NCBI GenBank assembly: GCA_009767595.1
Contig: VSDK01006318.1
Location: forward strand, 499,949-563,948
Direction of reading: 5' to 3'
Source: Symbiodinium kawagutii
Lineage: Eukaryota; Sar; Dinophyceae; Suessiales; Symbiodiniaceae
Length of the DNA stretch: 64,000 nt
The translations under genes were made by a program, and so were the position numbers. Below, piece after piece: positions 32,943 through 42,365 of this stretch (positions within the stretch are counted from its first letter, which is position 1; each line of letters opens with the position of its first letter). Under the pieces are notes generated by a model. That model saw only the letters and a list, made by a program, of their open reading frames with translations, did not search any database and was not told where the DNA came from.

Positions 32943-33701
32943 TCACCACGAACCCACTTGGAAAGTGCCTGACCGCATGTGAATCAACTCTTCGTTCTTC
33001 AGCAAAAGGTTCTTCCACCTTTCAGGAATGGCACGATAGACCAGCAAGTCCTCCGGGATGTCAAACACCGTTGTTTCCTCACAAAAGGACACCTTGGCTC
33101 CTCCTGGGACCCCTTCCTGACTCAAAGACCTTTCAACCTTCTTCAAAGACCTACCTGGATCCCCTTCCTGAACCAAGACCGTTCCCGTATAGGACCTGGA
33201 CACAACCTCCACTGCGTAAAGACCTACCGCTGCCAAAAACAACTCCACATGGGTCTTGTCGCTGCTCTTGGTGAGGATGTCGCTGAAGTTCTCGTCGCCC
33301 TTGATGTGCTTGCAAACCAACCTCCCAACCTCGATGAGCTCCTGAAGATACTGCACACGAAGTTCAAGGTGTCGAAGCTTCCTCATCAAACCTGCCATCT
33401 GAGAAACACAACGGGCCGATTCCGAGTCGGTGTACACGGTAATCGGGATGTCACCTGTTACCTGGGACAGAGAACCGTTGTCAAGACGCACAGGCAAGCC
33501 CCGAAGAAAGGTCTGCAACATCAGAGACGCAGCGATACCCTCATGAGCGGATTCGACGATCCCGTGGCACTCCGACTCCGCAGAGGACAGACAAGTAGTC
33601 TGTATCCTTCTGGAGAAGGTTGAAACGCAGCTCCCTGCCAAAAAGACAGTACCCCCCATCGCCGAGCGAAGGCCCCAGCTGGCGTCACACACCACCACCA
33701 C
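32943..33701 (-). CDS. Ty1/copia RNase H domain of the polyprotein
   Basis: Shows the copia RNase H signature: DASWG (D6), SSAESE (E42, matching copia SSTEAE), YTDSESA (D92), and a terminal block LRHLELR...KGDENFSDILTK (D141), the counterpart of KHIDI...ADILTK. It degrades the RNA strand during reverse transcription. About 100 further residues after the domain lead into the extra domain. It is out of frame with RT: the RT frame runs into the GTGGTGGTG run near 33,702 and must shift to enter this one. Confidence 0.85.
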   Translation of the reverse strand: MVVVCDASWGLRSAMGGTVFLAGSCVSTFSRRIQTTCLSSAESECHGIVESAHEGIAASLMLQTFLRGLPVRLDNGSLSQVTGDIPITVYTDSESARCVSQMAGLMRKLRHLELRVQYLQELIEVGRLVCKHIKGDENFSDILTKSSDKTHVELFLAAVGLYAVEVVSRSYTGTVLVQEGDPGRSLKKVERSLSQEGVPGGAKVSFCEETTVFDIPEDLLVYRAIPERWKNLLLKNEELIHMRSGTFQVGSW

Positions 33702-35695
33702 TTAGATAGCCCCCAAGCGGAGGAACCCAAGTGCTGCTTGTGGTGCTTGTAGACCTTTGCGTACCTGATCACCTCCTTCAAGGCGCACATCGCTGAGTAG
33801 GTCGGACGCTGTTGGTAGCTGGACACAAAGCTCACTTGGAATTGGATCACCGGAATGGTGAGGCTAAACCAAGCAAGACGACCAAGTGCAGACCTGAACA
33901 CCTTTGTTTCCTTGTCGTCAAGCGCTGTGTCCTCGTCCACACTGACCTTCGCGTACTTCTCAAGACGTGGTGGGGTTCCAACTGGTTTCAACTCCATTCC
34001 AAGAGCACTCTCAATGGAATCAAAGTAAGTTCGTGGCATTCCAATGGTCAAGAAACCGTTTGGGCTCTCCCTACAAATTTCTCTTCCCAAATACTCAACC
34101 TTTCCAGCTTTGAATGGTTCAATGTTTCCCGTTTCCTTCACAGCAAATCGATGAGCCAACTTCTCAATCACCCATCGACACATGTTGTGGTCACCGCAAA
34201 CCAAAAGGTCATCTACGTAGACCAGGACTAAACACTGCTGCATGGATCCCGATTCATGGCTTTCAAAACGAAGTACCGTTACTTCACTGGTTTTCATGGC
34301 TCCGATTTCGGTCAGGAATCCAACGATCTGCCTAAACCAAGCAAGGGGAGCCTTGCGAAGCCCATAGAGGGCCTTCTTCAACCAAAGGTACATCCTACGA
34401 TTGAGGTGATCCACACAAGATCCTGGCATCAAGATCACCTGCCTCTCCGATGACTTCAGAGTAGCGTAAAGGAAAGCTGTGGATATGTCCAGGGTAAAAA
34501 GGTACCAATTGAACCATTGACACAAGGCAAGAACCACTCTCAACCCCATGAGATTCGAAGTTGGTGAGTAATGATTTTCTCGAATTGATGACAATCCAGT
34601 AGATCGATAATCGCATACGACTAATCGAGATCTAACCAGCTCTTCATTCTTTTGGACATGGACCCAACGTGATGAGAGAGTTTTCAATCCTGACTCCCGT
34701 GAATACTGAGTGGCAAACTCTTCAGTCACCCATTCTCCAACATCCAACTTCTCAAGTTGTTCAAATTCCTTTCGAATTCCCTGTTCCAACTGTCCACTGT
34801 CCAATGGTCTTCCGGTGTTCTCACAAGGTTCTTGTTTTGAAAAGGATTGCCAAACTGTTTTCCCCAAACATTCAAGTTGCACCCAAACACGGTTTCCCCA
34901 ATCAGTAACCGCTTTGAACAAGAACTCATTCTCTTCTCGCTCAAATTCCTCAATGATACATTCATCAACCATAACCGTGAGATCCATCCCATCCGTGGTT
35001 GGGGGAAGCACGATTCCATCACCAGGTTCAACCTCCATAGCATCACCACCTGCACGTGGGGAGTTTGCGGCAGAACCTGGCATACTAACATCTCCTGAAG
35101 GCACAGCTGCAGGCAGTTCCAACCATGGTTGCATTCTCCTGGGCCTTTTTGGTGCGGAACCTTCCGAACCTCCATCGACCTGAGGGGGAGGTGGTGGCAT
35201 AGGAACTCCACCTCCAACACCTTGACCTGAGACCTGACCTTGACCTGCGACCTGTCCTTGACCTGAGGCCCCTCCGGAACCACTCGCTCCACCCGCAGCA
35301 GCCTGTTCCTGCAGCCATTTCTTGTACCGATCCTTGCATGCCCTTGAGTGAACCCTTCCATGTGCCTTTCCCGTCTCATCAATCCCCTTGCACGCATGGC
35401 ACCCTTTCGTGCCCCCATGAGCAACTACCCATCACTTTGGCGGACCTGAGGATGGCATGACGGTGGGAATGGGCTCCTCTCCTTTTGTTCCTACTCCTTC
35501 CCCATCATCACCTGTGGGCTTCACCTTGGGTTTAGGTCCTTTCAAAGAGGGACCTTCTTCACTAGCATCACAAAGCTCCAACAGTTCCGGGATGGGCCAT
35601 TCACAAGGAACAAAAACACGACCGGCTTTGTATGTTCGAACTTTCAAAGGCTCTTCAACTCCAATCCTACCATCACCAACCAAAATCCCTAGCAT
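33702..35695 (-). CDS. Ty1/copia reverse transcriptase and integrase-RT linker, broken
   Basis: One continuous frame from 35695 down, interrupted by an in-frame TGA at 35432-35434. The first 87 codons (LGILVGDGRIGV onward) are the integrase C-terminal part. After the TGA comes a Cys/His motif, CHAC-x13-H-x3-C, near 35,385-35,320, then a Gly/Gln/Pro-rich linker, an acidic stretch and the RT core. RT motifs: SRWVHV and RSRLVVCDY (fingers), LFTLDISTAF (catalytic Asp near 34,489), LYGLRKAPLAW, and YVDDLLVCGD (catalytic pair near 34,210-34,215). The frame downstream of 33,702 is out of register and meaningless; coding resumes in the RNase H frame. RT copies the element RNA into DNA in cytoplasmic particles. 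Confidence 0.9.
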
Positions 35696-38600
35696 ACCAC
35701 CCCCCGTAGAGTGATTGGTGACATTCTTTCAAGATCATGTTCAGCAGCTGAATCTGAGGGCTTCGCCATCGCCAAAATCCCAAATGGCAACGTCTTCGGA
35801 ACCTTGTGTCCTGAGGTGCCTCTCATGCGTTCCAACGGTGACACCTGACTCCCAGTTTTGATGTGATGTATATTATACACACGACAGCAGTACGGCACAA
35901 GATGATTCATGATAGAGCTTTCCAAAGGAATCTTCTTTCCAAGTTGGTGTTCCAGCCAGAAAACGTTACACATGATTTTGTCTTTGAGAGTTTGGATTGC
36001 ACGCTCACTCAAACCATTCTGTTGCGATCTTCCCGGAGCAGTTGGGACAACATTCATGCCAACAAGCGGCGACGTTTCTAGTCTAGACGCACCTCTAAAA
36101 AGAGAAATGAGACTAGGTTCTCCATTGGACTGCAAATTCATTTGCTTCCCAGACATCCCAACCTCTCGAAGCATCCTGTTCACCATTCGAAGCTGCGCAT
36201 CCCTATCATGTTCATGCATGACTCCTGCCATGATCATCCCCGTATGCGCTACCACTAGCACCAAAATCTTCAACCTTCCTAGGAATGCGAAATCTGATCC
36301 AACCAAGTTGTGGGACCTTCCATGCTTCAACTTTCTTGCTGGAACCTTTCCACTGGCTCTGACGCAAGACTGGCAGGTAGCAAGGTACGGTGTGTGACCA
36401 CGTGCAACGTGTTCATAAAGACCCTTTGGTCCTAGCTCTGGCTCTCCTTCTTCTTCCATCTCTTCTGTCTCTTCTAGCTCTTCGTCTAAACCTGGGAGTG
36501 GAACATCTTCTGGTTCTCCTTCTCCTTCCTCTGATTCATTTGCTGAAATGTAATCCGGTACGACATGAGACATGTTGTGAGTATCATGGCTATCATCAAG
36601 ATTCTGAAACTCAACAACACTGGTGAATCCACGAAGCAAGAAAGACAAACGGCCTACACTCTGATTCAAATTGGGCTCCGACCGCGGTTCAATCGATGAT
36701 GATCCCTTAAGGATTCCCTTCTGACAAGGCGGGCGGACAGGAAAAGATGCAACAGCAACTGAAGATGATGATTTCCCAAGATTTGTGGATTCACTGTGAT
36801 CTTTCAAAGATGAATCAACTTCCATTTTCTGAGGCTTTTGTGGCTTCGATCTGAGGTCCTGACCTTTCCAGTAGGCTTCCACCCACCAAGCACGATCGCA
36901 GAGCTTCAAGTCAACAAGAAGCTTGGAAGACTCAAGTTTCAAACTAGAATGATTACCACTCAAAACAGTTGACCATCCACTATTCGCAAGAACAACAGGA
37001 CTCAACACAGAAAAAGGAATGTCAGCAACAATGACACGTGACAACCTGTACACCTTCACAGCGGGTTTTCTGTTTGAAAAATGAGTTTTGAAACGAACTT
37101 CCAAGTCAACTACACCAGAAGTACGAATGAGTTCACCATTCGCTGCCTTCAACTCACACCGAACCGTTTGATGGTGTTTCAACACTTTGTAGTGAGAGAG
37201 AAACTTCTCAGCAACAATGTGGCTCGTGGCCCCACTGTCAATCAACCAATCCTCCGTCTCAAATCCATGGCTAACCGCAACGGACTGAGAGTCCACAGCT
37301 TGGTGAAACGATTCAACTACAGCTACAGATGTTCCATCTGCACTCACTTCGAAAAAGTCCCCTCTCAACGCCATCAAAACAGGATCTTCTTCTGGTTCTG
37401 TGTCTCCATCATCTTCGATTCCTCTCTGGTGATTCTTGTCGAGATTCACCCTGCAATCCTTTGACTTGTGACCTGGTTTTCCGCATCTCCAGCATACCAA
37501 ATCCCTTGACGAAGTAGGACCATTTCTAGGTGAGTCTCCTTTCCATGCGCAATCCTTTGCATGGTGTCCGGCCTTTCCACACTTCATACATAGACCTTTT
37601 CTTCTGGCCTCTTCTGGGCCGATTCTTCTTGGACTCGGTGATGGTGATCTTTGTTGACCTCCTTTGCCTTTTCCTTTGCTGTCTCCTTTCCCTTTTCCTT
37701 TTCCTTTCGGCGGTGGCGGAGGTGGATTCTTTCCACCCTTCTTTCCTTTCCCTCCTTTACCATCACCTTTGCCTGGATTCCCTTTGTTTCCTTTGTTTCC
37801 TTTTCCGTCCTTGCCTTTTCCTTTGTCTCCCTTGGCATTCATGGCATTGATCCTTCCTTCTACATCTCCATACACTCTAGTGCTCATGTCATAGTCGATG
37901 AGGCATTGACGCAAAGGTGCATACCTCTCCATCTTGTCACGGTGGAAGGGTGTCACATGCATTCGCAAACTGTCTGGTAGGCTTCTCAGCAGTATCATCG
38001 TTCTGTCTGTCTCGGAAATCATCAGTGAGTCTCTCATAATCTGGGCTTCTCTGGGATTACTAGCTGCAGGGACACTCCAATCGTGTAGTAGAAGATCATA
38101 CTGATACAATTCCACATCCACACTCCTGATCACATCTAAGAGTTGAGGTCCCTTGGTCACAAACCGAAGTGTCTGCTCTCTGAGTGTCATGACTTCCGCT
38201 CTGCTTTGGAGTGACAGTTCATAGTGGATCCTTCGAAAAGCTTCATACCCGTGAGCTTCTCCCTCTGACACAGTGTTCACATAGTGTGATATGATTCCTT
38301 CGATCTTCACACATCCAGCGAAAACTTGGCGAAGAAAACTCAAAAGTCTCAATCCGCGAATCCCTTGTTCAGGCGATAGTTGAGCTTTGTTCAAAGGGTT
38401 TCCAAGACGAAAAACTTCTCTCAGCTCTTCGGGATACTGATCACTCAGCAACGAAAGCCAACTCAGGAAACTTTCCAACCAACTACGGTAACCCAAAATC
38501 TCTGAGTGTCTTGACTTCCAGTTCTTGTAGTCGGCAACTGGCATCGCTACACCAAATGGCAACTTACCATCTCCTGCTCCTGTAGTCGTAAACGCTCTAT

Positions 38601-38724
38601 TCTGTGGGTTTCCTCCTTGATTTCCACCTGCACCAGCACCACCTTGCACACGACTCTGGACTTGAGGAGCTGCTTGAGCAACTTCTAGTCGATCCAACCG
38701 GGACACCAATAGGTTCATCATCAT
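35689..38724 (-). CDS. Gag, protease and integrase of the retroelement
   Basis: The first in-frame ATG is a triple Met at 38724. The frame is, however, open without a stop back to 39159, adding about 145 Glu/Arg/Gln-rich, coiled-coil-like codons. Order: Gag capsid region; a Gly/Lys-rich and Pro tract; two CX2CX4HX4C zinc knuckles (37590-37549 and 37494-37453) that bind RNA; aspartic protease motif WLIDSGATSH (Asp at about 37239); integrase zinc motif H-x4-H-x6-C-x2-C (from about 36411); and integrase core with GSDFAF (Asp, 36294), LQSNGEP (Asn at 36126 where Asp is expected) and NGLSERAI (Glu, 36006). The Asn change (AAT for GAT) should abolish strand transfer. The frame ends at 35689 after a run of six G; shifting by one base enters the frame of the next entry. 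Confidence 0.92.
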   Translation of the reverse strand: MMMNLLVSRLDRLEVAQAAPQVQSRVQGGAGAGGNQGGNPQNRAFTTTGAGDGKLPFGVAMPVADYKNWKSRHSEILGYRSWLESFLSWLSLLSDQYPEELREVFRLGNPLNKAQLSPEQGIRGLRLLSFLRQVFAGCVKIEGIISHYVNTVSEGEAHGYEAFRRIHYELSLQSRAEVMTLREQTLRFVTKGPQLLDVIRSVDVELYQYDLLLHDWSVPAASNPREAQIMRDSLMISETDRTMILLRSLPDSLRMHVTPFHRDKMERYAPLRQCLIDYDMSTRVYGDVEGRINAMNAKGDKGKGKDGKGNKGNKGNPGKGDGKGGKGKKGGKNPPPPPPKGKGKGKGDSKGKGKGGQQRSPSPSPRRIGPEEARRKGLCMKCGKAGHHAKDCAWKGDSPRNGPTSSRDLVCWRCGKPGHKSKDCRVNLDKNHQRGIEDDGDTEPEEDPVLMALRGDFFEVSADGTSVAVVESFHQAVDSQSVAVSHGFETEDWLIDSGATSHIVAEKFLSHYKVLKHHQTVRCELKAANGELIRTSGVVDLEVRFKTHFSNRKPAVKVYRLSRVIVADIPFSVLSPVVLANSGWSTVLSGNHSSLKLESSKLLVDLKLCDRAWWVEAYWKGQDLRSKPQKPQKMEVDSSLKDHSESTNLGKSSSSVAVASFPVRPPCQKGILKGSSSIEPRSEPNLNQSVGRLSFLLRGFTSVVEFQNLDDSHDTHNMSHVVPDYISANESEEGEGEPEDVPLPGLDEELEETEEMEEEGEPELGPKGLYEHVARGHTPYLATCQSCVRASGKVPARKLKHGRSHNLVGSDFAFLGRLKILVLVVAHTGMIMAGVMHEHDRDAQLRMVNRMLREVGMSGKQMNLQSNGEPSLISLFRGASRLETSPLVGMNVVPTAPGRSQQNGLSERAIQTLKDKIMCNVFWLEHQLGKKIPLESSIMNHLVPYCCRVYNIHHIKTGSQVSPLERMRGTSGHKVPKTLPFGILAMAKPSDSAAEHDLERMSPITLRGVVC

Positions 38725-39146
38725 ATCGTTCCTCTGATTTGACGCTTCCAACAAGGTAAGCAACCTCCTGGTAGTCTCATCTCCTGCTGGGTTCCCTCGA
38801 GGTGTTCCGATGTTGAAGTTAGGTACCTGTCCTCCTTGACCTTTTCCTCCTTGTAGACCTGGTGGTGGGCCTGCACAACCTGCTCCTCCGAGCCAGCTCG
38901 GACCTTGAGGTGGGAAACCTGCACAACCTGCTGCTCCTGCGTAGGCTTCAGTCTCTTCCTCGTACCTTCTCCTGGCTTGTGCTTCCTCTTCTGCTTCTTG
39001 CTGTGCTCTCCTTTCGTTGTGTTCCTCAATCCTCTCCTCAGCACGCGTTGACGCTAGACCACCTCCAGTCCAAACTCCTCCAAAGTTCAGATTTCCAAGG
39101 TCTGGTTGCGGTGGATTTCCTGGATTCCTGGATTCCCTGGAGTCCC

Positions 39147-39165
39147 CATCAGGGCTCCGCTACCA
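39147..39165 (-). promoter_or_regulatory. Primer-binding site
   Basis: TGGTAGCGGAGCCCTGATG starts directly at the inner edge of the 5' LTR. TGG pairs with a tRNA 3' CCA, and TGGTAGC resembles initiator-tRNA-Met sites of copia elements (TGGTATCAGAGC in plants, TGGTAGCGCC in Ty1). The actual tRNA was not identified. The second triplet in the gag frame, TAG, closes that frame here. Confidence 0.75.
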
Positions 39166-40491
39166 TGTAAAAGGTAGCTTTACCCCTCTAACCGTTCGGG
39201 CTCACACCAGTTTCAGTTCACTTCACTTTTTCACTCGACCACACTTGAGCCAAAAGTCACAGGACACTTTGTCCAAACTGTTCTCTACCCAGCAGTCGTG
39301 TGAGACACACTACCTCTGAGGTTTCTCTCTTTCAAACGGAAACAAAACAGTCGGCTTAGAGTCTAGGACAACTCGTGGTTCACTCTCCGCTTCACAACTG
39401 GTCCAGTTGTACTCGAAAACGTTCTGCCTAAAACGTCGAGGCTTCCAAAGCTACAAAGTTAGAAATGTTCAAAGGCTTCCGTTAGAGCAACTCTGTTCTC
39501 CTCTCACTTTACATTCTTTCAGGCCAAACTTTCCAAAGCTTCAACTTCTGTACTTAGTTGTTCAACGTTGGAGTTTCCAAGTGTTAGATCCTTCAAGGAT
39601 CGCTGCTATACAGTTTCGTTATGCACAAACAGGCGTGCACGATACACGTGGTAACAAACATGTCCTCACTATCAATTCCTTCCTTCAAGTCTCGCGCAAA
39701 CGGGTGTCAAAGAACAACAGCACAGGTAACAAAACACTCACCTAAAAGTGTAGAGTACCATACAAAAGCGTTAGTACACAAGTGCGTTCCACAAACACCG
39801 AATTACAGGAAAAGACTTACACAAGTACACATTCAACAAGTGCAAAGGTAAAGCACTAGTGTAAGCATCTTCTATGCACAACGTTGCACTGAACAAATTC
39901 TCATGCTTGTGAATTCCATTCTTCTATTCACACAATCTCAAGGATCTATGTCCATGCAAGTGTATGCACAAGAATCCGTGCAACCATTCAAGGATTGTAT
40001 ACACAACAATGTTTACACTTTGATCCGTGAGCAAATGTATCAACATCGTTGAGGATCAGACTCCATCAAGATCGCTCTGATTCACTGACACTACACTCAA
40101 AGGACAAAGCAAACTGCAATGCACTATGCACATAACAATCTCTAGGATCCAAAAGGTTCAGAAAACAAGGCTTGAAAGGATCAAGAGAAAGTTCTAGATA
40201 TTTACACTTTGTACCAAAATGATTCGTGCAAAACTTTTCAACTTTGAGCTCGTGACATCGATTTGCCTTCAGATCCTGATTCCCTAAGTCGAGTCCTATC
40301 CAGAAATGTATTCAAATCTGAATTTCAAGATCGTGGTCAAAAGTTCTCAACACGGAAGTTTGGAACAAAATTCCATCGACTGAAACTTGGATACTTAGAG
40401 CATAAAGGAAGGCTGACCGAAGGGAAAGCTAAGAGAAGGAGTGAATTCAAAGCACCCTGGATGTATACCTAAAGGTTTACTTCCTTTCTCA
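39166..40491 (-). repeat. 5' LTR (right on the plus strand), 1326 bp
   Basis: Partner of 29011-30339. It should hold promoter, transcription start and polyadenylation signals, none of which is recognisable by eye. The spliced-leader-like 12-mer is at 39244-39255. One 3-base deletion relative to the other LTR lies near 40,038. Confidence 0.96.
39244..39255 (-). promoter_or_regulatory. Spliced-leader-like 12-mer in the 5' LTR
   Basis: Identical to 29089-29100. If the genomic RNA were trans-spliced here, its 5' end would leave only about 78 bases of U5 before the PBS. Confidence 0.45.
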
Positions 40492-40580
40492 TAAAACCTA
40501 AACCCTAAAACCCTAAAACCCTAAATCACTGCGTATAGCTAGTGTTTCTCACTGATTTTTCGAGCAATGTTCAATTGATA
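40492..40580. repeat. Target-site duplication and right part of CCCTAAA-linked repeat copy B
   Basis: TAAAA (40492-40496) is the second target duplication. CCCTAAAACCC units continue to about 40,524, then ATCACTGCGTATAGC...TTCAATTGATAG matches 27268-27324 with four substitutions. Deleting the element plus one TAAAA restores one uninterrupted repeat. Confidence 0.92.
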
Positions 40581-40587
40581 GGAACAG

Positions 40588-40616
40588 CCGTGGTGTGCCC
40601 TCCGGGCAAACCACGG
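40588..40616. repeat. Perfect-ended hairpin CCGTGGT...ACCACGG
   Basis: CCGTGGT-GT-GCCC-TCC-GGGC-AA-ACCACGG: a 7-bp outer and 4-bp inner stem with a 3-base loop. It sits at the edge of repeat copy B and before the AGT array. Confidence 0.8.
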
Positions 40617-40639
40617 CGTCTGCGCGTAATATTTCTAAC

Positions 40640-41046
40640 AATAATTTTTTTTATTAATAACTATAATATTAAAAAATTCATTATAATAGCAATAATAATA
40701 ATAATAATAATAGTAATAGCAATCGTAAAAATAACAATATCAATAAAAAAAATTAGTCATAATAATCGTAATAATAATGGTAATATTCATACTAATAATA
40801 CCAATAATGTTGGTATTAGCAATAAAAATACTAGTTGCTGTTGTACCAATAATACTGGTAATAGCAAAAATAATTGTTGTTGTTGTTGTTGTTGTAATAG
40901 TAGTCGTAGTCGTAATAATCAAAATATAATAGTAGAAATAATAAAAACAAAAATAATATTGATAATAATTGAAAATAGTATTAATATCAATAAAAAAATA
41001 GTAGCAGCGGTAGTGGCAATAATAATAATAGCAATAGCAATAGCAA

Positions 41047-41132
<86 letters not shown>

Positions 41133-41980
41133 ATAATAGTAGTAGTAGTAGTAGTAACAATAGTAGCAATAGTAGTAACAATAGTAGTAGTAGTAGTAGT
41201 AGTAGTAGTAATAGTAGTAGTAGTAGTAGTAATAATAGTAGTAGTAGTAATGTTAATAATAGTAGTAGAGTAATAGTAATAATAGTAGTAGTAATATTAA
41301 TAGTAGTAGTACTAGTAGTAATAATCGTAGTAATAGTCGTAGTAGTAGTAGTAGTAGTAATAATAATAATAGTAGTAGTAGTAGTAATAGTAGTAGTAGT
41401 AATAGGTAGTAGAAGTAGTAATAGTAGTAGTAGTAGTAGTGGTAGTAGTAGTAGTACTAATAATAGTAGTAGAGTAATAGTAGTAGTAATTGTAATAACA
41501 GTAATAATAGTAGTAGTAATAATAATAGTAGTAGGAGTAATAGTAGTAATAGTAGTAATAGCAATAGTAGTAATAGTAGTAGTAGTAGTAGTAGTAGTAG
41601 TAATAGTAATAGTAGTAGAATAATAATAGTAGTAGTAATAGTAGTAATACTAATAGTAATAGTAGTAATAATAATAGTAATAGTAGTAATAGTAATAATA
41701 ATAATAATAACAAAAATAATACTAGTAATAAGAATAATCATAGAAATAATAATAATAATACATGCTCTTGCAATAGCAATAAGATTAATAAAAATAATAG
41801 TAGTAGTAGTAATAATAATAATAAAAATAATAGCAATAGTAAAATTAATAGTAATAACAATAGTAGTAATAATAGTAATAATAATAGTAATAGTAATAAT
41901 AATAGTAGTAATAGTAATAATAATAGTAATACTAATAATAACAGTACTAATAATAATAATAATAGTAATAGCAATAGTAA

Positions 41981-42015
<35 letters not shown>

Positions 42016-42365
42016 ATAGTAGTAGTAGTAGTAGTAATAGTAGTAGTAGTAGTAGCAGCAGCAGTAGTAGTAGTAGTAATAACAATAAAAATAATAATAA
42101 CAGTAGCAATAGTAGTAACAATAGTAGTAATAGTAATAATAATAGTAGTAGTAGTAGTAGTAATAGTAGTAGTAATAGTAATAATAATAGTAGTAGTATT
42201 AGTAGTAGTAGTAATAATAGTAATAATAGTAGTAGTAATAGTCGTAGTAGTGGTAATAGTAGTAGTAATAGCAATAATAATAGTAGTTGTTGTAGTAGTA
42301 GTAGTAGTAATAGTAATACTAGTAGTAGTAGTAATAGTAGTAGCAGCAGTAGCAAGAATAATAAG
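40640..42365. repeat. 1.7-kb trinucleotide array (AGT/AAT)n
   Basis: Runs of perfect AGT (the longest near 41,047-41,130) among AAT/AGC variants. Minus-strand poly-Leu and Tyr/Ser and plus-strand poly-Val/Ile frames are repeat translations. Same triplet and strand as 19.27-19.95 kb. Confidence 0.97.

Larger units (their letters stand above)
29011..40491 (-). mobile_element. Full-length Ty1/copia LTR retrotransposon
   Basis: An 11.48-kb element read on the minus strand: 5' LTR (39166-40491), PBS, one gag-protease-integrase-RT-RNase H coding region, an extra downstream domain, a separate 3' reading frame, PPT and 3' LTR (29011-30339). Integrase precedes RT, as in Ty1/copia and not Ty3/gypsy. 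Both LTRs begin TG and end CA and are flanked by TAAAA. By eye the LTRs differ at about 13 positions plus one 3-base indel, about 1%, so insertion is recent. The copy is damaged: a frameshift at a run of six G (about 35,700), an in-frame TGA (35432-35434), a frameshift in a GTG run (about 33,702), another near 32,945, one in the 3' frame, and a changed integrase catalytic residue. Some frameshifts lie in homopolymers and could be sequencing errors. Confidence 0.96.

Noticed and set aside
32979..33623. 214-codon plus-strand frame opposite RNase H
   Set aside because: Antisense shadow of the retroelement coding region.
33521..33700. C-terminal 60 codons of the RT frame after the YAKVYKHHKQ region
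   Set aside because: They lie beyond the frameshift; the RNase H frame on the same strand carries the conserved residues there.
41738..42355. 205-codon poly-Leu frame that could look like a membrane protein
   Set aside because: Translation of the AGT array on the minus strand.
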